A stretch of 64,000 nucleotides of DNA from positions 1 to 64,000 of the forward strand of contig CAJKQK010000001.1 of NCBI GenBank assembly GCA_905202055.1, written 5' to 3'. The DNA is from an uncultured Oxalobacter sp. (GTDB lineage: Bacteria; Pseudomonadota; Gammaproteobacteria; Burkholderiales; Burkholderiaceae_D). The first letter of the stretch is position 1, and each line of letters opens with the position of its first letter. The notes below the pieces were generated by a model. It was not told the DNA's origin and ran no database searches. It saw nothing but the letters and a program-made list of their open reading frames with translations. Position numbers and translations under genes: made by a program. Below are positions 44,909 to 54,051 of this stretch, piece by piece.

Positions 44909-45253
44909 ATGTCATTTCAGACAGAATTCGGGTTCAGGCTGCCACGGGGTTTTGTGGATAACGCCGGAACGGTTCACAAGGAAGGGGTCATGAGGCTGGC
45001 TACGGCTCTTGACGGGATTTTGCCGATGAAAGACCCGCGGGTGCTGGGCAATCCCGGTTACCTCGCTGTCATTTTGTTCAGCAGGGTTCTTGTCCGGCTG
45101 GGAAAGCTGCCGCTTGTCGATACCGGTGTCATTGAGAAACTGCATCCGGACGACATGGCCTTTCTCGAACGCCTGTATGAAAGAATCAACGGTTTGGAAG
45201 ACGATCATTCTCCTGATTCGTCCTGCGGTGGGCAATGTTCTTGTCGGCACTGA
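44909..45253 (+). CDS. Protein resembling a phage/contractile-tail assembly protein
   Basis: A 114-residue protein. TEFGFRLPRGFVDNAGTVHK, EGVMRLATALDGILPMKDPR and LERLYERING follow the order seen in a widespread small tail-assembly family of contractile and phage-like particles. No other tail genes are adjacent. The C-terminus ends CGGQCSCRH, a cysteine-rich addition. AGGAGGGG precedes the ATG. The assignment rests on recalled resemblance, not an alignment. Confidence 0.5.
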   Translation: MSFQTEFGFRLPRGFVDNAGTVHKEGVMRLATALDGILPMKDPRVLGNPGYLAVILFSRVLVRLGKLPLVDTGVIEKLHPDDMAFLERLYERINGLEDDHSPDSSCGGQCSCRH

Positions 45254-45390
45254 GTGTTTACTGAGCGGAAACGGGTTTTCAGGGGATCTTTTTCAGAGAA
45301 GTCGGGGACAGGTTGATCCTGTTTAACGTTTGCGGGATTTTATGGAGTCAAGTGCTGTCAAACCCATGTTCATCTCTCTCTGGAGGCCTT

Positions 45391-46137
45391 ATGTCTTTGT
45401 CGAAAGCATTGGGTGCTGAATGTATCGGCACTTTCTGGCTGGTGCTGGGCGGTTGTGGCAGTGCCCTGTTTGCAGCCGCATTTCCCTGACTGGGAATCGG
45501 TTTTTATGGTGTGGCGCTGGCATTCGGGTTGACTGTGTTGACGATGGATTATGCCATCGGCCATATTTCGGGATGTCATCTGAATCCGGCCATTTCCATC
45601 GGTAGGGCAGTAGGAGGACGCTTGCCCTGGAAGAACGTGATTCCTTATATCATTGCGCAGCTGGTCGGAGCCTGTATCGCGGCGTTTGTTTTGTATATGG
45701 TTTATACCGGCCGTCCCGGCGTCGATGTGGGCAGCTTTGCATCGAACGGATACGGCGACAATTCTCCGGGCGGATATGATCTGGTGGCCTGTTTCCTGAT
45801 TGAAATGGTTCTGTCCGCCGGATTCCTGTTCGTTATCATGGGCTCAACCCACCGCCTTGCCCCCGTAAAATTCGCGCCACTTGCCATTGGCTTGTGCCTG
45901 ACGCTGATTTACCTGATTTCCATTCCGGTCACGAACACATCCGTCAATCCGGCACGATCCACTTCCCAGGCGATTTTTGCCGGTGTGTCATGGCCACTGG
46001 AACAGTTATGGATGTTCTGGGCCGCCCCGATTGCCGGTGCCGTCATTGGCGCAGCCATTTACCGTTTTCTGATGTCTTCCACGAATGAAAAAGATGGAGA
46101 TCTCGCAGTTGAAGAAACTGTTGTCGAAGCCGATTGA
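45391..46137 (+). pseudogene. aqpZ: Aquaporin Z gene with in-frame TGA
   Basis: From ATG 45391 (GGAGG upstream) the frame reads LGAECIGTFWLVLGGCGSAL, reaches TGA at codon 33 (45487-45489), then continues in the same frame to 46137 as a complete aquaporin, with HLNPAISIG and NPARSTSQAIF pore motifs and YIIAQLVGA. The stop replaces the residue that is Glu in the E. coli FPELGIGF loop. Without read-through the channel would lose its first transmembrane helix; internal starts such as GTG 45511 would give a five-helix remnant. It may be a recent nonsense mutation, leaky UGA-C or a base error. Confidence 0.88.
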
Positions 46138-46663
46138 CAGCGGTCTGAGAAATGCCAGTTGCGATTCTTCCCGGGTTTTCAGCTGAGTCGCAACGAAAAA
46201 TGAAAACAGGCAGTTTCGACCGGGTATGTCGATGAAATATGCCACACAATCGTGTCATTGATTGTGTGGCGTTTCTTAATTGGCCGGTGAAAAGATGGCG
46301 ATTGCATGAGAAGCGGTTTGTGGGCCATTGGCTTTTCTCGTTTATTCTTCCCTTCAGTCATTTTCTGAACTTCTATCCGGATATTTACTGGCTGATTTGG
46401 CTCATCCCATGTTTGATCGGGAAGTCTGAAGTCGAGTATTTGTTACTGCTGTTTGAATAAATTGCATCTTTAACACTATTTAATGGATTTTATATAACGT
46501 CCATATCTATACCTTGTACCGTATGATCTTTTTTTTGCATAAATCGCTCTTTTTTAACACCTTTTTCATATTAGGCATATAATCTGTTCCCCGCTGGCGG
46601 CCTTTTGTCCAAAAGACGATGGGGCCGGGCGCGATGATCAATGTTTTAAGAAAGGATTCGATC
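46138..46663. other. Intergenic region with hairpin and promoter
   Basis: A 10-bp perfect stem at 46241-46270 (GCCACACAAT and ATTGTGTGGC, then GTTTCTT) probably terminates aqpZ transcription. At 46554-46583 TTAACA-N18-TATAAT is a strong sigma-70-type promoter for the small gene that follows. Confidence 0.65.
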
Positions 46664-46894
46664 ATGACTACAATAAAAAACTCAATACAACATGCTGTCG
46701 TGTTCGGGGGCTTGCCTGCCTGCATGATTGCCATGATTCTGTTCCGCGATCCTTCCAGTCACCAGCCGACTCACGATATGCCGGGTGGCGCCAATCGTTT
46801 TGTCAACCGGTCCCGCTCGATCAGTGAACCTTTGCCGGTTACCGAAAGAGGGAATCGTCTTGTCGGCCGTCGGGTCAGAACGAAGATCATTTGA
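46664..46894 (+). CDS. Small single-span membrane protein
   Basis: A 76-residue protein with one hydrophobic segment (AVVFGGLPACMIAMILF) and a polar, basic C-terminus (RGNRLVGRRVRTKII). AAGGA lies before the ATG, a strong promoter at 46554-46583, and a terminator at 46963-46991. It is therefore a free-standing transcription unit. No family recognised. Confidence 0.6.
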   Translation: MTTIKNSIQHAVVFGGLPACMIAMILFRDPSSHQPTHDMPGGANRFVNRSRSISEPLPVTERGNRLVGRRVRTKII

Positions 46895-46962
46895 CTGAGC
46901 CATTATCCTGAAGCCGGATCGACTTAAAGGATTCAGGTTGCCGCATGATGTATGCATGCATG

Positions 46963-46991
46963 AAAAAGGGAGCGGTAATCGCTCCCTTTTT
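46963..46991. terminator. Bidirectional terminator
   Basis: AAAAAGGGAGCG and CGCTCCCTTTTT arms between the small membrane-protein gene and the convergent acetyltransferase gene. Confidence 0.93.
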
Positions 46992-47010
46992 GTTTCTGAA
47001 AACACATGTG

Positions 47011-47460
47011 TCAACGCAGTGTCTGCGTCAGATAAATCATGTCAGTGAGCAGGATGCCGTCTTCGACAATCGGTTCCGGATAATAGGTTGTAAAGAAATC
47101 CCTGATTCTGTTGGATCGGGTAAAACCGCATTTCTCATAAAAACGGATCGTTTTTGGCACGTCGCCTGTGCCGACCTGCATCGTTGTATATTTTGGGCGG
47201 CAGGCTTTTATGACATGGTGTACGAGGCGGGAAGCATATCCCCGATGTTGCGCTTCCGGTGCGGTCGCCAGATTTTTGAGTTCACACAGGCCATTGCCTT
47301 CGTCGGTGACGACACAGACGCTTTTCAGCTCGTTTTCATCATAAAGGGCGAAAAGTTCACCCCGGTCGAGATAACGGCTGATCATATCCTCATCGGGGTC
47401 GGCAAGCAGAAGCAGTCCGAGAAACTCGTGTTTGTTGTCTGTGATCCGTTTTATTTTCAT
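47011..47460 (-). CDS. GNAT-family N-acetyltransferase
   Basis: A 149-residue GNAT protein. KNLATAPEAQHRGYASRLVH gives the acetyl-CoA pyrophosphate loop (HRGYAS, RGxGxx-like) and TIRFYEKCGFTRSNRI the C-terminal strand-helix. Substrate unknown. It follows, on the same strand, the decarboxylase gene, separated by a terminator at 47495-47524. Confidence 0.88.
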   Translation of the reverse strand: MKIKRITDNKHEFLGLLLLADPDEDMISRYLDRGELFALYDENELKSVCVVTDEGNGLCELKNLATAPEAQHRGYASRLVHHVIKACRPKYTTMQVGTGDVPKTIRFYEKCGFTRSNRIRDFFTTYYPEPIVEDGILLTDMIYLTQTLR

Positions 47461-47494
47461 GGTTGTCGCTGAAGGGCTTTGCCTGTCAGGGTCA

Positions 47495-47524
47495 TAAAAA
47501 AAGACGGGGTGTCCCGTCTTTTTC
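47495..47524 (-). terminator. Terminator of the decarboxylase gene
   Basis: AAAAAAAGACGGG and CCCGTCTTTTT arms, 15 bases beyond the stop at 47539. Confidence 0.9.
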
Positions 47525-47538
47525 CAGGAGTGAGCGGC

Positions 47539-49800
47539 CTAGACAAATTCCTGTTTGACGCAGTCGACGTAGTATTCCCACTTGCCGTTTTCATCCTGAC
47601 GGATCAGGCCGTGGACGTCGGTTTCGAAACCGGGGAAACGGTCGTTGAAGTCACGTGCGAATTTCAGGTAATCGACGATGGTCTTGTTGAAACGTTCGCC
47701 AGGGATCAACAGCGGAATGCCCGGCGGGTATGGCGTCAGCAGGATGGCGGTGACCCGGCCTTCCAGCTCGTCGATGGGCACACGTTCGATTTCGCGGTGC
47801 GTCATGCGGGCGTAGGCGTCGGACGGTTTCATGGCCGGACTCATGTCGGACAGGTACATTTCCGTTGTCAGGCGAGCCACGTCGTATTCACGATAGAAAT
47901 CGTGGATTTTCTGGCACAGGTCATGCAGCCCGAGCCGTTCATAGCGCGGATTGGCGGCCGCGAATTCCGGCAGGATGCGCCAGATCGGCTGGTTCTTGTC
48001 GTAGTCGTCCTTGAATTGCTGAAGGGAAGTGACGAGCGTGTTCCAGCGACCCTTGGTGATGCCGATGGTGAACATGATGAAGAAGCTGTAAAGACCGCAT
48101 TTTTCAACGATGATGCCGTTTTCAGCCAGATACATCTTGACGATGGACGCCGGAATTCCGGTTTTTTCGAATTCGCCTTCGAGCGACAGGCCGGGGGTGA
48201 TGACGGTCGCCTTGATCGGGTCGAGCATGTTGAAGCCCGGCGCGATGTCGCCGAAACCGTGCCATTTGTCTTCGGCTTTCAGTATCCAGTCTTCCCGTTC
48301 TCCAATACCGTTTTCGGCAAAGTTTTCCGGTCCCCAGACTTCGAACCACCAGTCTTTGCCCCATTCTTTTTCGATCTTGCGCATGGCGCGACGGAAATCC
48401 AGCGCTTCAAGGATGGATTCCTCGACAAGGGCGGTACCTCCGGGTGGTTCCATCATGGCGGCGGCGACGTCGCAGGACGCGATGATGGCGTACTGTGGCG
48501 ACGTGGAGGTGTGCATGAGGAACGCTTCGTTAAAGATGTTCTGGTCGAGTTTGACTTCTTCGGAGTCCTTGACGAGAATCTGCGAGGCCTGCGAGAGGCC
48601 TGCCAGCAGTTTGTGCGTGGACTGGGTCGAGAAGATCAGGGATTTTTTGGCTGGCGGGCTGTATTTGCCGATAGCATGCATGTCTTTGTAGAACTCGTGG
48701 AATGAGGCATGCGGCAGCCAGGCTTCATCGAAATGGAGCGTATCGATTTCGCCGTCGAGCATGGTCTTGATCGTTTCCACGTTATAAACGATGCCGTCGT
48801 AGGTCGATTGCGTGATCGTCAGGATACGTGGCTTCTTGTTGGCGGCATCGCGGGCGAAGGGGTTGGCCTCGATTTTTTTCCGGATGTTTTCCGGTTCAAA
48901 TTCCGCTTTCGGGATCGGGCCGATGATGCCGTAATGATTGCGTGTCGGCATCAGGAAAACCGGGATCGCGCCCGTCATGATGATGGCGTGCAGAATCGAT
49001 TTGTGGCAGTTGCGGTCGACGACGACGATGTCGCCGCTGGCGATGCTGGAATGCCAGACGATCTTGTTGGAGGTCGAGGTGCCGTTGGTGACAAAATAGC
49101 AGTGGTCGGCATTGAAAATGCGGGCGGCATTGCGTTCGCTTTGGGCAACCGGGCCGGTATGGTCGAGAAGCTGGCCGAGTTCTTCGACGGCATTGCAAAC
49201 GTCGGCACGCAGCATGTTTTCACCGAAGAACTGGTGGAACATCTGGCCGATGGGTGACTTCAGGAAAGCGACGCCGCCGGAATGGCCGGGACAGTGCCAT
49301 GAATAAGAGCCGTCCTGCGCATAATGCATCAGCGCGCGGAAGAACGGCGGAGCCAGACCGTCCAGATAGGTTTTGGCTTCGCGGATGATATGGCGTGCGA
49401 CGAATTCGGGCGTATCCTCGAACATGTGGATGAAGCCGTGCAGCTCGCGCAGCAGGTCGTTCGGGATGTGGCGCGAGGTGCGTGTCTCACCGTAGAGGTA
49501 GATCGGTATATCGGCATTCTTGCTGCGGATTTCCGTGACGAATTCGCGCAGGGGGTTGAGTGCCGCGTTGATTTCGTCGTCCGTGCCTTCGCCGAATTCT
49601 TCATCGTCGATGGACAAAACGAATGCGGAAGCGCGGGACTGTTGCTGCGCGAACTGGGACAGGTCGCCGTAGCTGGTGACGCCAAGCACTTCCATGCCTT
49701 CGTCTTCCATCGCTTTGGCAAGCGCGCGGATACCGAGACCGGAAGAGTTTTCGGAGCGGTAGTCTTCGTCAATAATGACTATAGGAAAGCGAAATTTCAT
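47539..49800 (-). CDS. Orn/Lys/Arg decarboxylase, class I PLP enzyme
   Basis: A 753-residue fold-type I decarboxylase. The N-terminal wing domain (1-140) is followed by the PLP core: GHSGGVAFLKSPIG, FVTNGTSTSNKIVWH, Asp358 in LHFDEAW, and Lys397 in STQSTHKLLAGLSQAS that forms the Schiff base. It converts a basic amino acid to its amine with uptake of a proton (acid resistance and polyamine supply). Length fits arginine, lysine or ornithine enzymes; the sequence alone does not settle which. No antiporter gene adjoins, so a biosynthetic role is plausible. GGAG precedes the ATG. Confidence 0.93.
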   Translation of the reverse strand: MKFRFPIVIIDEDYRSENSSGLGIRALAKAMEDEGMEVLGVTSYGDLSQFAQQQSRASAFVLSIDDEEFGEGTDDEINAALNPLREFVTEIRSKNADIPIYLYGETRTSRHIPNDLLRELHGFIHMFEDTPEFVARHIIREAKTYLDGLAPPFFRALMHYAQDGSYSWHCPGHSGGVAFLKSPIGQMFHQFFGENMLRADVCNAVEELGQLLDHTGPVAQSERNAARIFNADHCYFVTNGTSTSNKIVWHSSIASGDIVVVDRNCHKSILHAIIMTGAIPVFLMPTRNHYGIIGPIPKAEFEPENIRKKIEANPFARDAANKKPRILTITQSTYDGIVYNVETIKTMLDGEIDTLHFDEAWLPHASFHEFYKDMHAIGKYSPPAKKSLIFSTQSTHKLLAGLSQASQILVKDSEEVKLDQNIFNEAFLMHTSTSPQYAIIASCDVAAAMMEPPGGTALVEESILEALDFRRAMRKIEKEWGKDWWFEVWGPENFAENGIGEREDWILKAEDKWHGFGDIAPGFNMLDPIKATVITPGLSLEGEFEKTGIPASIVKMYLAENGIIVEKCGLYSFFIMFTIGITKGRWNTLVTSLQQFKDDYDKNQPIWRILPEFAAANPRYERLGLHDLCQKIHDFYREYDVARLTTEMYLSDMSPAMKPSDAYARMTHREIERVPIDELEGRVTAILLTPYPPGIPLLIPGERFNKTIVDYLKFARDFNDRFPGFETDVHGLIRQDENGKWEYYVDCVKQEFV

Positions 49801-50571
49801 CGCGTTTCTCCACTGTTCAATATAGAAGAAAAGCAGAACAATTCATTGTTCTGCCACATTTTTCTGGCGCTTTCGCATGCCATCGATTCTTTCCGGAATT
49901 ATACGTTATCCGTGTTTTTCCGGTTTTCCGCTTCCAGTTTAATGCATGCTTGTGACAGGGATTTTTCAGACATCAAACGAAGCTGTTTTCCTCAACGGAA
50001 AAGGCGGGAATCAAAAAACGCAGATTGTCGCAGAAATAGAAGGACTTTTGGGGTTTTTGACGTCATTTATTCTACTTTTTCTGTTGTTTTTTTGAAGGAT
50101 CGGTATATTTTTCGAAAATGACCCTGAACATTTTGTTTTTTCAGTCGACTGACGTTTTCCCATTTCTCCGGTACTGTGTTTCATAGACCGTTTTTCAGCT
50201 GCGGTTGTGGAAATGAACAATGGGTTGAAACAGGCGGATGGTTATGATCTCTGCCCGGACTCACCGGCCCGGGTGTGGCGCATTTGGCGCCTGTTCCCTG
50301 AATACGGAGTTGTGGGTGTCTGGAAATCATGTGTTTCCGGAGAAGTCTTTGTTGATGGAAAGCCGCAATGAAACGGGGGTTGTCCGGATCGACACGTTGA
50401 AAATGGTCGCTTCTGTCAAAACATGGCTGTTTTCGCCGGGTAAAATGTCTTGCCAGATAGTCAGGGGCGCAGATGAACTGCGCCCCTTGGGGAGTCACAA
50501 TCCCGGAAGACCGGGCGGGAGCCCCCTTTTCCGTGGCGTAAGCCACTGGAACCGGTTATGACCTGTTAGGG
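49801..50571. other. Long gene-free region between decarboxylase and porin cluster
   Basis: No supported gene. A 9-bp GC-rich stem at about 50463-50485 (GGGGCGCAG and CTGCGCCCC) lacks a T run. Reading frames here have no ribosome sites. It may contain an untranslated RNA, but nothing diagnostic was seen. Confidence 0.4.
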
Positions 50572-51669
50572 TCAGAATTTATGCGTAATGCCGACCTGTA
50601 CGCCGGTTACGCTGTCGTTATTGAAGCCACTTCCCCGGAAGAAATTGGAAATGGCCTGGTTTTCAAAGTCGGTGTAGGCCAGAATGCCGTAGAGCGAAGT
50701 TCTCTTCGACAGGTCGTAGATGTAACCGAGACCGTATTGTTTGAGGTCGGCCGAGCTGTTGTTGGCCCAGTAATTTCCGCCATCTGCCGCAGAAACGCCA
50801 CTGACGTTTTTGAGCTTGACGTAGTTGAAGGACGCTTTCAGTGTACCGGGACCCAGCTTGTAGTTCAGGCCGACAATCCAGCTGTTCATCGTGGCGGCAA
50901 CGCCATTGATCAATGACGAGTCTGCAATGCCGCTGTTGGATTTTCCACCGTCATACCAGCCCTTGTCTTTGGTTTTTTCGTATGCCAGAGACAGTCTCAA
51001 ATTGCCCCAGCTATAAGCGCCACCGACGTCCCAGCGGTATGAGTCGTTCGAATCGGTCAGGCGGCTCCATGCACCCAACAGGGTAATCGGGCCATTGTCG
51101 TATACCGCAGCTGCCGCGTAACCGTCGTTATCGGCACCGGCCTGAACGAAGGCGTTGCTGGCGTCGCTGCCTTTGGTATTTTTGCCCAGACTGTATGTTC
51201 CCGTCAGCACCAGTCCCGACAGGCTCGGGCTGTCGTAACGAATGGTATTGGAAATACGGCTTGAACGCTGGGTGGAATAAGGCATGTTGGCGATACTGTC
51301 GTTATCGAACGGGTCCAGTTTCCGTATGGTTTCGGTCGGGATTTCATCCACGCGCCCGAGGCGAACCGTACCGAACGGTCCGCCAATGCCGACGTTGGCA
51401 CCGCCGTCCCAATCGACTTCACCCAGATTGGTACCGTCGTTGAGGTTGATCCGTTTTTCAATCATGAACAGGGCTTTATATCCGTTTCCAAGGTCCTCGG
51501 ATCCACGGAAACCGATACGGCTTTCATGGTTATTGCCCATCTGGACGTCACTGCCGGTTTCCTTGATGATACCGGTATCGGCTATACCGTATATGGTAAC
51601 GCTGCTCTGGGCGTTTGCCACACCGGTGAAAAGACCGGCGATCCCGAGTGCAAAGAGTGTCTTTTTCAT
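50572..51669 (-). CDS. Outer-membrane porin (Porin_4 family), paralogue 2
   Basis: A 365-residue porin: signal peptide KKTLFALGIAGLFTGVANA, then QSSVTIYGIADTGI; C-terminal strand GVQVGITHKF. GGAG before the ATG. It forms a trimeric diffusion channel. First of four porin-family genes in tandem on this strand, each with its own leader and most with their own terminators, so differential expression of pore types is likely. Confidence 0.93.
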   Translation of the reverse strand: MKKTLFALGIAGLFTGVANAQSSVTIYGIADTGIIKETGSDVQMGNNHESRIGFRGSEDLGNGYKALFMIEKRINLNDGTNLGEVDWDGGANVGIGGPFGTVRLGRVDEIPTETIRKLDPFDNDSIANMPYSTQRSSRISNTIRYDSPSLSGLVLTGTYSLGKNTKGSDASNAFVQAGADNDGYAAAAVYDNGPITLLGAWSRLTDSNDSYRWDVGGAYSWGNLRLSLAYEKTKDKGWYDGGKSNSGIADSSLINGVAATMNSWIVGLNYKLGPGTLKASFNYVKLKNVSGVSAADGGNYWANNSSADLKQYGLGYIYDLSKRTSLYGILAYTDFENQAISNFFRGSGFNNDSVTGVQVGITHKF

Positions 51670-51982
51670 TATTTCTCCACTTCCCTATCCATTAAATTGA
51701 CTGAAATGTCTTTATTGACTCGACTCATGGCGGCGGCAGTTGCGCACGACTGGATTTAATCTTGTTTCGGGTTTGACGGTCGTGTTTTGATAAAAAACGA
51801 ACCGAAAGAATTAATTGAAAAAACTGTCGCTTTGGCGTGTGGAAGTGTCTTGCAAAGACAACAGTCGGATAAAGGCCGGTGAAAAATGAACTGTAAAAAA
51901 GGCACGCATTGCTGCGTGCCAAATGGTAACCATAAAGGTTTGCCGAAACAGGGGAAGGCGTTTTCGGCAGTTTGTCCCGCAA
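51670..51982. other. Spacer with terminator of porin paralogue 3
   Basis: Hairpin 51894-51920 (GGCACGCA and TGCGTGCC with T run on the reverse strand). The remainder holds the upstream region of paralogue 2. Confidence 0.7.
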
Positions 51983-53056
51983 TCAGAACTTGTGGTTGAT
52001 ACCGACCTGAACGCCGGTTACGCTGTCGTTCCCGAAGCTTTTGCCACGGAAGAACCGGGCAACGCCCTTGTCCTCAAAGTCGGAATAGGCCAGCTGGCCG
52101 TACAGGGTCGTCCGTTTCGACAGGCTGTAGAAGTAACCGATGCTGTATTTTTTGACATCACCGGAGTCGTCTTTTGCCCAGTAGGCATCGGTCGAGCCTT
52201 TGACATCCCTGACTTTCATCCAGTTGAACGAACCGGCTACCTTGTGTGCACCGTTGACGTATTCAGCCGACAGGATCCAGTTGTCCTGTTTGGAACGGAC
52301 GCTGCCGATGGTGTCATTGAGTTTGCCGCTTGGTGAACCGAATTTCCAGCCTTTGTCATCCGTTCTTTCGTAACCCAGGCCGATTTTGACAGGGCCGATT
52401 TTGTATGCGCCACCCAAACTCCATACGTTTGACGAATTGGAATCGGACAGACGGGCATAGTTGGCCAGTAACAGTAACGGGCCGTTGTCGTAGTTCAGGC
52501 CGATGGCGAAACCATCATTGTCGGCACTGTTTTTGACGAATTCCCTGCCGGCATCGCTACCCTGTGTATTGCCGCCCAGATAGTATCCGGCGGAGACCTT
52601 GAATCCCGAGAAATTCGGGGAATCGTAACGGACGGTGTTGCTGATGCGGCTGGTACGCTGGGTACCGAGCAACATGCTGCCGACGCCTTCCTGATTGAAC
52701 GGGTCAAGACGGCGGAAACTTTCGGTTTCGATTTCATTGACACGGCCCAGACGGACAGCACCGAAAGAGCCTGCCAGACCGACGTTGGAAGCGCCATCCC
52801 AGTCGACACCGTTAATGGTGCCGTCATTGACGTAAAAACGTTTTTCCAGCTGGAAAGTCGCCTTGTATCCGCCACCGAGGTCTTCGGTTCCACGAAAACC
52901 CAGACGGCTGCTGTTCCATTCACCCATTTTCAGGTCGGAACCGGTTTCCTTGACAAGGCCGGTATCCATCAAGCCATAAATCGTGACGCTGGTCTGTGCA
53001 TGTGCCATGCCGACGAAAGCGGCCAATAAGGACAATGCGAGAAGTTGCTTTTTCAT
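51983..53056 (-). CDS. Outer-membrane porin (Porin_4 family), paralogue 3
   Basis: A 357-residue porin: signal peptide KKQLLALSLLAAFVGMAHA, mature start QTSVTIYGLMDTGLVKETGS, terminal strand GVQVGINHKF. Shares the block NDGTINGVDWDGASNVGL with paralogue 5, suggesting duplication or gene conversion inside the cluster. GGAG upstream of the ATG. Confidence 0.93.
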   Translation of the reverse strand: MKKQLLALSLLAAFVGMAHAQTSVTIYGLMDTGLVKETGSDLKMGEWNSSRLGFRGTEDLGGGYKATFQLEKRFYVNDGTINGVDWDGASNVGLAGSFGAVRLGRVNEIETESFRRLDPFNQEGVGSMLLGTQRTSRISNTVRYDSPNFSGFKVSAGYYLGGNTQGSDAGREFVKNSADNDGFAIGLNYDNGPLLLLANYARLSDSNSSNVWSLGGAYKIGPVKIGLGYERTDDKGWKFGSPSGKLNDTIGSVRSKQDNWILSAEYVNGAHKVAGSFNWMKVRDVKGSTDAYWAKDDSGDVKKYSIGYFYSLSKRTTLYGQLAYSDFEDKGVARFFRGKSFGNDSVTGVQVGINHKF

Positions 53057-53278
53057 TGATCACTCCAGATGTAGTTTGTGTCTTTTTTTGCTGAGACAAA
53101 CGTTGTTTTCTGCTTGCTCATGATCATCTAAAAGCTTTTGTGTGACGGTTTCGTGACAATGAAATAACGGGTTTGGAGTCGTCCTGAAAATAGCGGAAAC
53201 GGCAAAAAAACGTTGCATATGCGCATCGTCCTGATTTCGGCACCCAGAGGGAAACGACTGGCTGCAGAGCGGATAATG

Positions 53279-53311
53279 AAAAAACACGGATCGTTTCATC
53301 CGCGTTTTTTC
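53279..53311 (-). terminator. Terminator of the PNPOx-like gene
   Basis: AAAAAACACGGAT and ATCCGCGTTTTTT arms around CGTTTC, one mismatch, before the stop-side of 53323. Confidence 0.8.
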
Positions 53312-53322
53312 TCAGGGCGACT

Positions 53323-53730
53323 TTATACGAGATGGTAGTTCTTGACTGGTGAGCCTGTCAGGTTGGAAACGCTTGCGATGGCCTCTGCCAGATAGAACAC
53401 TTCGAAAACAGGATTGTCTGCTGTCCGGTATATGGAACGGACAACTTCGTTTTCTTCCATCATTCTGTTTTTGATGGCCATGTTGTTTTCGAAAACCACT
53501 TTCCCGGCGAGCCTCAGCCAGGTATGTTCCGGCGAAGCGACGGAGAGTTCGACGTATGGTTCATTTTTCAGTTCGGCATACACGTCTTTCCGGTTGCTGG
53601 TGCAAAACCAGAATTTGCCATCGTCTTCCATCATGAAATGAAACGGCCTCACTTTGGGTTTGCCGTCAAGACCGATGGTGGCGAGAAACTGGACAGGGTT
53701 TTCCTTTAAAAAACGGACGATGACTTCCAT
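53323..53730 (-). CDS. Pyridoxamine 5'-phosphate oxidase-like split-barrel flavoprotein
   Basis: A 135-residue split-barrel protein: EVIVRFLKENPVQFLATIGL, KPKVRPFHFMMEDDGKFWF and WLRLAGKVVFEN mark the FMN-binding barrel. Family members bind FMN, F420 or haem and act as reductases or stress proteins; the true PNPOx C-terminal part is missing. The ATG at 53730 is chosen for AGGAGGACAAT directly upstream. It sits inside the porin cluster without an evident link. Confidence 0.88.
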   Translation of the reverse strand: MEVIVRFLKENPVQFLATIGLDGKPKVRPFHFMMEDDGKFWFCTSNRKDVYAELKNEPYVELSVASPEHTWLRLAGKVVFENNMAIKNRMMEENEVVRSIYRTADNPVFEVFYLAEAIASVSNLTGSPVKNYHLV

Positions 53731-54051
53731 ATTGTCCTCCTTTCGTTTTGTCCGGCCTGACATGACACGCAGGGTGGCCGGGGTGGGTGACGGTGGAGGT
53801 TTGCCAATACTGAAGGTGTTGAAGCAGCCTCACCTTCATGGTATCCCCACTTTTTGATCTTTTCCATGACCTGATGGGGAAAACGGGGGAAACTGTTGCG
53901 ACAAAGTCAGTAAATTTCTTTTTTCCTGCCGATATGAAAGGAGAATGGAAAAAAGGCGTGCAGATTGCGCTGCACGCCTTTTTTTGAGGACAGGTTCAGA
54001 GTTGAAGGCCTGTTCGGCAGGGACGGAGAGTGTTTCCCTGCAGAGCGTTCC
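53731..54051. other. Spacer with terminator of the half-porin
   Basis: Hairpin 53950-53986 (AAAAAAGGCGTGCA and TGCACGCCTTTTTTT). Nothing else supported. Confidence 0.7.

Noticed and set aside
49801..50571. Short forward frames between the decarboxylase and the porins
   Set aside because: No ribosome sites, no protein-like composition, overlapping on both strands.
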